Shown: piece after piece, positions 1 to 5,789 of the stretch
How positions within the stretch are numbered: position 1 is the stretch's first letter
Layout: each line of letters opens with the position of its first letter
Assembly: GCA_964528085.1 (NCBI GenBank)
Contig: CAZGRE010000051.1
Span: 1-8,174 of the forward strand
Source of the DNA: B2-G16 sp964528085
Lineage (GTDB): Bacteria > Bipolaricaulota > Bipolaricaulia > UBA7950 > UBA9294
Length of the DNA stretch: 8,174 nucleotides
Direction: 5' to 3'
Position numbers and translations under genes: made by a program
Notes under the pieces: generated by a model
What the model was told of the DNA's origin: nothing
Seen by the model: the letters and a program-made list of their open reading frames with translations, nothing else
The model's database searches: none

Positions 1-26
1 CGGCTGTGTCAAGTTTCGTGTGTAGA
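1..26. repeat. Probable terminal inverted repeat end of IS256-family element
   Basis: The first bases of the window, read as CGGCTGTGTCAAGTTTCGTG, resemble the outer end of IS256-family elements, which often begin with a G-CTGTGTCAA core. They lie just downstream (on the minus strand) of the transposase stop codon at 35-37, which is where the right-hand inverted repeat of such an element sits. The partner repeat is absent because the transposase is truncated on its other side, and any target duplication lies outside the window. The assignment rests on resemblance and position only. Confidence 0.4.
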
Positions 27-34
27 TTGATCTC

Positions 35-331
35 TCAGGCGACAGGCTGAAGAGCTTCCTCCTTCTCCTCGACCGACTCGGTCTCTGCCATGGTCAGATA
101 CCGAGAGCCGGTCAGCCATTCCTCCGACTGCTCCATCGCCAGTGCGCTGACGAGGCGCAGACAACTCCGCCGGTTGGGAAAGATTCGCACAACCCGCGTA
201 CGCCGCTTCACTTCCTGATGGAATCTCTCCAGATTGTTCGTCGTACGAAGCCGTACACGATGTCCCTTTGGCAGCTGAAAGACTGTCAGTGTCTGCTCAA
301 TCGTCTCTTCCAGCCAGTCTGCCGATGACCT
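35..331 (-). pseudogene. IS256-family (mutator-type) transposase, C-terminal fragment
   Basis: The minus-strand frame is open from about 331 down to a TGA at 35-37 and encodes about 98 residues. They read as the C-terminal end of an IS256/mutator-type DDE transposase. The diagnostic blocks are ADWLEETIEQTLTVFQLP, then RLRTTNNLERFHQEVKRRTR, then VVRIFPNRRSCLRLVSAL, then EEWLTGSRYL. Full-length members are about 400 residues, so roughly the first three quarters, including most of the catalytic DDE core, are missing. Upstream, the frame meets an in-frame stop at 332-334 and no start codon or family similarity continues, so the element was cut at about position 328-331. This is a dead remnant that probably marks past rearrangement beside the next gene. 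The family call is firm; the specific IS name is not recognisable. Confidence 0.88.
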
Positions 332-422
332 TCACCCTCTAAACTGGACCGAGGATAAGACGAAAATCGCCCTTTGATTCTCAACCGGTGTGATGAGCAT
401 CTTCTGGACGATTGCAGTCCGG

Positions 423-434
423 TATAATCCGGCT
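423..434 (+). promoter_or_regulatory. Promoter -10 box TATAAT for a probable leaderless transcript
   Basis: A perfect TATAAT at 423-428 is followed by six bases and then the ATG at 435. A transcript initiated at the normal distance from this box would start at or next to the A of the ATG, giving a leaderless mRNA. No Shine-Dalgarno sequence precedes either possible start (390 or 435), which fits. No good -35 hexamer is visible at 16-18 bases upstream; the region around 400-407 matches poorly. Such -10/N6/ATG layouts are known for leaderless genes in Deinococcus and some other bacteria. Confidence 0.55.
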
Positions 435-1793
435 ATGATGGAACCGAAAGAGAACCGGGAGCGATTGATCTCCATTGGAGCGGACCGGCTTGCCGATGCC
501 CTCCTCTATCTTGCGTCCCGTTTCGATGAAGCCGCGGAATACGTGGATGGCCTCCTCCTCACGCCGGAGGAGGCCGTGGCTTGGTTCAAGCGGAAGATCT
601 CCTCCCTCAAACGGCGGAGGAAGTTCATCGACTATCGGGCCGCATCCGGATTTGCCGCTGAGCTCGAAGTGCTCCTCATCTCCCTCGGCCAGGCGGTGGA
701 CGATCCGGAAGCAGGGCTCGAACTTGTGGCGGAGTTCTTCCGATGTGATCGATCCGTGTTCGAGCGGAGCGATGACTCCGACGGCGCGATCGGGTGGGTC
801 TTTCAGCATGATGCCGCCGATTTGTTTGCGCGATACGCCGCTTCACATCCGGACAAGGAGCACGTGGCCGACGTCGTGTTCGAGCTATATGCAAGGGACG
901 AGTACGGGGCGCGGGGCTCCATTCTGGACAAGGCGGCGAAGTTCCTCCCGGGAAAGGACATCCGCAGCCTCGCCTCCCGATTCTGGGAGCAGGGGAAGAG
1001 CGAACCGCCCGGCTCGTTCGCTGCGGGTCATTGGTGGATCGGGGTGGAGATCCTGGCACGCGGGATCGGAGACCCCGGCCTGTTCGAGAAGGCGCGACTC
1101 CGGTTCGATCCCAATCTCAGCCCGGCTACATGCATGAGCATCGCCGAGGTGTATCTGGAGGCGGACGACCAGGAGATGGCCATGTTCTGGATGAAGCGAA
1201 TTCCTCCCTCCGACCGGTTTGACGCCGACAGACAGGATCGCCTTCTGTATGCAATTCACAAGCGGTTGGAAAACAGAAAAGAGCTGGAGGAAACAGCGTG
1301 GCGCATCTTTCGGCGCTCCCCTGATCTGGAAACCTTGGAGCTTCTCATCAGCACCCTCGGGGAGGAGGAGCGGGAGCGGGTGGTCCGGGACGAGGTTGCA
1401 CGGATAATGGAGGGCGAAGTCCTGTCGTACGATGGGCTTTCGTTTCTCGTCCGACTTGGCCGGCTCAAAGAGGCGGAGGAGCACATCCTCGCGCATCGGA
1501 ACGAGATCGACGGCTATCTTTATCTCCACATCCGCCCGCTCGCGAAGGAACTCGAGGAGTGCGGACGTCCGCTCGGAGCGACACTCCTCTACCGTGCCCT
1601 TCTCGAATCGATCCTCGCCCGGGCACAGTCAAAATATTATCACCATGGGGTCCGCTACCTACGGAAGCTCGATTCCCTTGCCCCGATGGTCTGTAACTGG
1701 CGCGGAGTCGTTCCCCATGCGGAGTACAAACAGGGGATCGTCGAGGCGCACAGGAGGAAGCGGACCTTCTGGGAAAAGTACGATTCCAAGTGA
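435..1793 (+). CDS. DUF6880-like helical repeat protein, function unknown
   Basis: The product is 452 residues, soluble and rich in charged helices, with no signal peptide or membrane segment. I recognise the DUF6880 pattern: an N-terminal ERLISIGADRLADALLYLA helix, a basic KRKISSLKRRRKFIDYRAA block near residues 55-70, a VFERSDDSDGAIGWVFQHD block near residues 115-135, tandem helical hairpins in the middle (TPR/SEL-like in look), and a C-terminal GATLLYRALLESILARAQSKY segment followed by YHHGVRYLRKL. No catalytic motif is evident and the family has no established function. An earlier in-frame GTG at 390 exists, but family similarity begins close to the second start, and the TATAAT at 423-428 argues for 435. 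The gene stands alone between an IS256 remnant and a convergent operon, which fits an accessory or transferred gene. The family call comes from memory of the motif pattern, not a search. Confidence 0.75.
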   Translation: MMEPKENRERLISIGADRLADALLYLASRFDEAAEYVDGLLLTPEEAVAWFKRKISSLKRRRKFIDYRAASGFAAELEVLLISLGQAVDDPEAGLELVAEFFRCDRSVFERSDDSDGAIGWVFQHDAADLFARYAASHPDKEHVADVVFELYARDEYGARGSILDKAAKFLPGKDIRSLASRFWEQGKSEPPGSFAAGHWWIGVEILARGIGDPGLFEKARLRFDPNLSPATCMSIAEVYLEADDQEMAMFWMKRIPPSDRFDADRQDRLLYAIHKRLENRKELEETAWRIFRRSPDLETLELLISTLGEEERERVVRDEVARIMEGEVLSYDGLSFLVRLGRLKEAEEHILAHRNEIDGYLYLHIRPLAKELEECGRPLGATLLYRALLESILARAQSKYYHHGVRYLRKLDSLAPMVCNWRGVVPHAEYKQGIVEAHRRKRTFWEKYDSK

Positions 1794-1811
1794 CGGCTCT
1801 GAAATGCCGTC
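1792..1811 (+). terminator. Weak hairpin at the end of the DUF6880-like gene
   Basis: GACGGC (1792-1797, overlapping the stop codon) can pair with GCCGTC (1806-1811) around an 8-base loop. A competing pairing joins TGACGG (1791-1796) and CCGTCA (1812-1817). No T-run follows, so this is a poor intrinsic terminator and could be chance. Confidence 0.22.
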
Positions 1812-1938
1812 CCGTCATCTCTGTCCTCAAGGGACATACACGAGAATGATGCCAGGCTGAGGCCCAACGAAAGACCGGTTGTAAGCAGAGAACGCTGCCT
1901 GCGTAGTCGAGTTGACCCTGTTTTGTTGACACCTTGAA

Positions 1939-1962
1939 CCGCACCTCTTTGTTTGGTGGCGG
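1939..1962. terminator. Imperfect hairpin between convergent genes
   Basis: CCGCACC (1939-1945) pairs with GGTGGCGG (1955-1962), with one bulged G, around a 9-base loop. It lies about 40 bases beyond the stop of the minus-strand operon and could stop transcription from either side. No clear T-tract follows on either strand, so the call is tentative. Apart from this and the hairpin at 1792-1811, I see no gene or RNA in the 1794-2001 spacer. Confidence 0.25.
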
Positions 1963-2001
1963 AGGCTGGTCTACAGACTGCTCGATGACTTGACTCTGCG
2001 G

Positions 2002-3360
2002 CTACTGTTTGCTGAACGGGACAAACCTTCCCGCCCCCTCCTCCCCGCAGAATCCCCCTGGGGAATAGATGACCTTCCCGCGCAGGAGCACGGTATCCAC
2101 CCGACCGTTCACGGTCCACCCTTCATACGGGGAAAAGTCCGTCGCCATGTGAAGTTTGTCCGCACTGATCGCCCATTCCGCATTTGGATCAAATACCACG
2201 ATATCCGCATCCGCACCGATTCTCAGGGCCCCTTTCTTCGGGTAGATACCATTTATCCGCGCCGGCCTTTCCGAAAGGAGAAGGGGGACGTCGGTGAGTG
2301 CGATCCGTCCCTTCACCACACCCTCGGAATAGACAAGGGGGAGAAGGGTCTCCACACCGGGAAGGCCATAAGGGATATCCAAGAACGACCCATGCCACCT
2401 CTTTTGCTCACGGGTGAACGGACAGTGATCGGTGGCGATGAACGCGAGCGTGCCGTCGCGCAGTCCCTCCCACAGCGCCTTTTGGTCGCGTTCCTTGCGC
2501 AGTGGCGGCATCACCGAAAACAAGTGCCCCTCCGGCTCCTTGTACACATCCTCGGTCAAAAGGAGGTACTGAGGGCACGTCTCCCCGGTGACGTGCACCC
2601 CGTACATCCGGGCACGGCGGAGCGCCTCCAACCCCAGGGAGGAACTAACGTGCACCACGTGCAACCGCGCTCCGGTCTCCCCGGCGAGCACGGCCGCTTC
2701 CGCAATGGCCAGTCCTTCGCAGATCGGCGGACGGGTGCTTGGGTAGGAGTCCATCGCGGCCTTCTGAGCGGGAGTGAGCTGTGCAAGGAGCGATTCGATG
2801 ATCGGATCATCCTCGGCATGCACCAGCGCCACCCCTCCGAGGGCCGCGATCTTGCGGAAGGCGTGGTAGAGCACTGCGGTGTCCGAGCGCTGTCCGAGCG
2901 AGCCGTAGGTCATGTAGAACTTGAAGCTTCCCACCCCGGCGGCGAAAGCGTGCTCAAATTCCTCTTCCCGGCCCGGCTCCCAGCCGATTACCTCCGCGTG
3001 GAGCGCATAGTCTATCACCGACGGTGCGGCCTCTTGCTTACGAGCTTCTATTTCTTCGGGGATTGATGTCTTCGGGTCTCCGACAGTGAAGTCAATTATC
3101 GTCGTCACCCCGCCGCACGCTGCGGCTATCGTTCCGGTGAGGAAATCGTCGCTCGAGCTGATCCCGTAGTTCTCGGCGGCCATGTGGGTATGGGCATCGA
3201 TCACCCCGGGAAGCACGAGCTTTCCGAAAGCGTCGATCGTTTCTCTGCCGACAAGTTCGCGGCCGATGGCGATGATCCGCTCTCCCCGAATTCCGATGTC
3301 GGCTTGAACCGTGTCGTGTGGGGTGACAATGGTACCGCCGTGGATCACCAGGTCGATCAT
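2002..3360 (-). CDS. hydA: Dihydropyrimidinase / D-hydantoinase family cyclic amidohydrolase
   Basis: The product is 452 residues, near the usual length of about 460, and cytoplasmic. The family hydrolyses the cyclic amide of dihydropyrimidines, hydantoins and related imides. All metal-site residues of the binuclear amidohydrolase fold are present: H57 and H59 in DAHTHM; K147 in SFKFYMTY (the lysine carboxylated in this family), with the catalytic-type Y152; H181 in LVHAED; H237 in HVVHVSS; and D311 in ATDHCPF. The substrate-loop region reads IPYGLPGVET (329-338), where hydantoinases commonly have IPNG, so substrate range may differ. This is the last gene of the operon. Its ATG overlaps the stop of the upstream PreA-like gene as ATGA, and a purine-rich GGAGAGGAAG precedes it. 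Allantoinase is a less likely alternative. The family is certain; the substrate is not. Confidence 0.9.
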   Translation of the reverse strand: MIDLVIHGGTIVTPHDTVQADIGIRGERIIAIGRELVGRETIDAFGKLVLPGVIDAHTHMAAENYGISSSDDFLTGTIAAACGGVTTIIDFTVGDPKTSIPEEIEARKQEAAPSVIDYALHAEVIGWEPGREEEFEHAFAAGVGSFKFYMTYGSLGQRSDTAVLYHAFRKIAALGGVALVHAEDDPIIESLLAQLTPAQKAAMDSYPSTRPPICEGLAIAEAAVLAGETGARLHVVHVSSSLGLEALRRARMYGVHVTGETCPQYLLLTEDVYKEPEGHLFSVMPPLRKERDQKALWEGLRDGTLAFIATDHCPFTREQKRWHGSFLDIPYGLPGVETLLPLVYSEGVVKGRIALTDVPLLLSERPARINGIYPKKGALRIGADADIVVFDPNAEWAISADKLHMATDFSPYEGWTVNGRVDTVLLRGKVIYSPGGFCGEEGAGRFVPFSKQ

Positions 3361-4466
3361 CTGTCTTCCTCTCCTACTTTAAGCTCGAGCGCACCGCGCG
3401 GGCAGGCAGAGGAGCACAGCCCGCACAACCGGCACCGTGCCGGATCGATTTCACGAGGACTCACCCGGGCTTGATACGGGCAGATAGACACGCACACTCC
3501 GCAATCGGGGCATAACTCCTCATTGAGAACGAACGCTGCATTCGCCGCTTCCTTTGCCGCGGGCAAGCCCGATCCGATCCGTTCATATGAGCGCAGGGCG
3601 GGAAGCGCCGCCCCGATCGCCTCTTTCAGGCTGTGATAACCGAGATCGTGTAGCCGGGAGGAAAGCTTCTCGGCAAGCTCTGAGAAGATCGTAACCCCAC
3701 GGAGGATGGCGAGACTGCAGATTCCCACCGCATGCGCGCCGGCCATCACCATCTCGAGGATATTATCCACCTCCCAGATTCCTCCGGTGCCCACGATGGG
3801 AGCCCCGGTGGCAATGGCGATCTCGGATACGATCCGCAGTGCGATGGGGAAAATCGCCTGTCCGGTCAGCCAGCCGTACCCGCTTCCGAGGAGCGGGGCG
3901 CGCATCTGCGGATCGATCCGCAGTGCTGGCCCGATCGAATCGATCGCGGTGATCGCCGTTGCTCCGCTTTCCAGACACGCACGTGCGACGTCGATCACAT
4001 CAGGCCAGTTGGCGCTTACCTTGGCGAAAACCGGTATGTCTACCTGATGGGCCGCTTCCCTCACCATGGGGACGAGCGCTTTTCCGTCGTAAGACACGAC
4101 CTCGATCGCATCGGCACCGGCGCGGGCGAGGGAGCGGGCAAGCGCGGCGACGTCCCCCGGGGAGAGTCCCACGCTGGCGATCACGGTCGCCCCCCCGTCC
4201 TTGGCAAGCGGTATCTCTACCTCGATCCACCGTTTATAGGGCAGGTCCGACCACTTCTCCCCGTTTATGAGACCGTTTCCCACCTTGGCAATGTGGGGGA
4301 CGGGATTAACAGCGGGCACTCGACTGATTGTCTTGGTCACTACTGCCCCCGCTCCGGCGCGATGGGCGCGCAGGACCGCCCTGCCATCGTGGGAGAGCGG
4401 TCCGGACGCCAGGATGAACGGGTTTTCGATCTCTAGTCCACCGATGCTCGTCTTCAGGTCAACCAT
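3357..4466 (-). CDS. PreA/dihydroorotate dehydrogenase-like FMN protein with C-terminal 2[4Fe-4S] ferredoxin domain
   Basis: The product is 369 residues. Residues 1-305 form a TIM-barrel FMN domain of the dihydroorotate/dihydropyrimidine dehydrogenase class: N-terminal NPFILASGPLS, K45 in VVTKTIS, K149 in VFAKVSAN, and the phosphate-binding GTGGI at 226-230. Residues 319-355 carry two ferredoxin motifs, CPDCGVCVSICP (C319, C322, C325, C329) and CRLCGLCSSACP (C345, C348, C351, C355), for two [4Fe-4S] clusters. The closest known architecture is PreA, the FMN/Fe-S subunit of bacterial dihydropyrimidine dehydrogenase. The loop that reads SCPN or SCPH in true dihydroorotate and dihydropyrimidine dehydrogenases is SYDG here (125-128) and shortened, so the catalytic cysteine is missing. 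No PreT-like subunit is in view. The gene starts three bases after the amidohydrolase stop, behind a GAGG six bases upstream. Role inferred: electron transfer or an altered flavin reaction in the operon's pathway. Confidence 0.85.
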   Translation of the reverse strand: MVDLKTSIGGLEIENPFILASGPLSHDGRAVLRAHRAGAGAVVTKTISRVPAVNPVPHIAKVGNGLINGEKWSDLPYKRWIEVEIPLAKDGGATVIASVGLSPGDVAALARSLARAGADAIEVVSYDGKALVPMVREAAHQVDIPVFAKVSANWPDVIDVARACLESGATAITAIDSIGPALRIDPQMRAPLLGSGYGWLTGQAIFPIALRIVSEIAIATGAPIVGTGGIWEVDNILEMVMAGAHAVGICSLAILRGVTIFSELAEKLSSRLHDLGYHSLKEAIGAALPALRSYERIGSGLPAAKEAANAAFVLNEELCPDCGVCVSICPYQARVSPREIDPARCRLCGLCSSACPRGALELKVGEEDR

Positions 4467-4469
4467 CTC

Positions 4470-5789
4470 TTACCTCATGTTCCACAGCCGTCTCGCCTGC
4501 GCCGCCGCCGCGCGCCGCGCCTGTTCCATGTCCACGGTCAGAAGCTCGCCGTCCTTCATGAGAAGCGCCCCGTTCACGATCGAGAGGCGGACGTCGTTCC
4601 CACTGCGGTAAAGGATCACCTGGTCGAACACGTTACCCTCGGTGAGCGGGGTGGCGAACGATAGGTCGATTCCGATCAGGTCGGCGAGCATCCCCGGCGC
4701 GAGCTTCCCCCCCGCCGGAATTCCGATCGCCTCCGCACCCCAGGATGTGGCCATGGCAAAAACCGTCTTTGCCGGCATCACTCCGGGATCATGCCGTGCT
4801 CCCTTGTGGATCAGAAACGCCCCGCGCATCACCTCGAACGGATCGTTGATGTAGCCGTCCGTGCCGAGCCCCGGCCGTATCCCGTGAGAGATCATGTCCG
4901 GAACCGGAGCGATCCCCCCTCCCACCTCGCAGTTGCTGAGCGGCATGTGGGCGAGCCGCACCCCGCGCGCAGCGAGGAGCTCGATCTCCTCAGGATCAAG
5001 CGCCACCCCTTGGGACGCGAGGACCGAGCTATCCCAGAACCCGAGCCGATCGTACCACTCCACCGGCCGCAGCCCGTATTTCTTGAGTGATAGTTCCGGC
5101 TCGTACGGGCTTTCGGAAAGGTGGAGCTGGATCCCGCACTTGAGTTTATCGGCGATCTCCTTCGCGCGTTTGACGAACCTATCCGAGCACGTGAAGCTCG
5201 TGTGAATGCACATCATTCCGCGGATGAGCTGATCACCCGCGTGTTTTTCCGCAAACTTCGCGTTCTCCGAAACCGCCTTTTCTCCCAGCTCCGTCCCGAG
5301 CCGCTCCGACGCCTCGATCGAAAGGATCCCGCGCAGCCCCGTCTCCTCCAGCACTTCTCGTTCCACTTCCAGTGCATCGGGCACGGCGTTCGGCGCCTCC
5401 AGGATGTCACAAAAACTGGTGAACCCGGCTCGGATCATCATTCCGCACGCCAGCCGAAACGCGGCGGCGATCATCGCGTGATCCAGCCGGTCCTCCACCC
5501 GCGGCCACCAAAAATCCCTTAAGAATTCGTAGAAGCCGGCCGGTGCCGCGCCGACGGGAATCCCGTGGGCAAGGAGACCGTAGGAGTGCATGTGCGCGTT
5601 GACGAACCCGGGCATGAGCAGAAGGCCGGAAGCGTCGATCACCTCAGCGTCCGGATGCGCGGCGCGCAGTTCGTCGTTCGGGCCGACCGCGGCGATCAGC
5701 GAACCGTCGATCACCACCCCCCAGTCCCAGTTGAGGGAGGCCTCAGCGGATGCCAAGAGCGCGCCACCGCGGACAAACCGTTTAGCCAC
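4470..5789 (-). CDS. SsnA-like amidohydrolase (Atz/Trz, chlorohydrolase/deaminase family)
   Basis: The product is 439 residues, close to E. coli SsnA and the Atz/Trz/S-adenosylhomocysteine deaminase group (about 440). Known relatives deaminate or dechlorinate purines, pterins and triazines at one metal. Visible residues are H66 and H68 (NAHMHS), H223 and E226 (LHLSE), H281 (AHMPLSN) and D311 (GTDG). An SsnA-like FWWPRVEDRLD lies near 93-103, and the C-terminus QARRAAAAQARRLW resembles the end of SsnA. The His that normally follows at the end of strand six (AHG/AHC motif) is Gln260 in ASQGVAL, codon 5010-5012. The start is GTG, seven bases after a GGAGGAG at 5797-5803 that lies inside the preceding AOR gene; the two genes overlap by eight bases. 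An alternative is an imidazolonepropionase-like or guanine-deaminase-like enzyme. SsnA itself has no firmly proven reaction that I can cite, so the substrate is left open. Confidence 0.86.
   Translation of the reverse strand: MAKRFVRGGALLASAEASLNWDWGVVIDGSLIAAVGPNDELRAAHPDAEVIDASGLLLMPGFVNAHMHSYGLLAHGIPVGAAPAGFYEFLRDFWWPRVEDRLDHAMIAAAFRLACGMMIRAGFTSFCDILEAPNAVPDALEVEREVLEETGLRGILSIEASERLGTELGEKAVSENAKFAEKHAGDQLIRGMMCIHTSFTCSDRFVKRAKEIADKLKCGIQLHLSESPYEPELSLKKYGLRPVEWYDRLGFWDSSVLASQGVALDPEEIELLAARGVRLAHMPLSNCEVGGGIAPVPDMISHGIRPGLGTDGYINDPFEVMRGAFLIHKGARHDPGVMPAKTVFAMATSWGAEAIGIPAGGKLAPGMLADLIGIDLSFATPLTEGNVFDQVILYRSGNDVRLSIVNGALLMKDGELLTVDMEQARRAAAAQARRLWNMR

Noticed and set aside
412..417. 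TTGCAG as a -35 box for the TATAAT at 423
   Set aside because: The spacing is only five bases, far too short for a sigma-70-type promoter.
390..434. Upstream GTG start for the DUF6880-like gene
   Set aside because: It has no Shine-Dalgarno, the extra 15 residues overlap the promoter box, and family-like sequence starts just after the ATG at 435.
1465..2119. Minus-strand open frames in the spacer and over the end of the DUF6880-like gene
   Set aside because: They have no ribosome binding site, no family resemblance and strong overlap with supported genes on both sides.
1990..3066. Plus-strand open frame of about 358 codons
   Set aside because: It is antisense to the hydantoinase gene, which has all its metal ligands. 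The plus-strand translation has no recognisable domain and no ribosome binding site.
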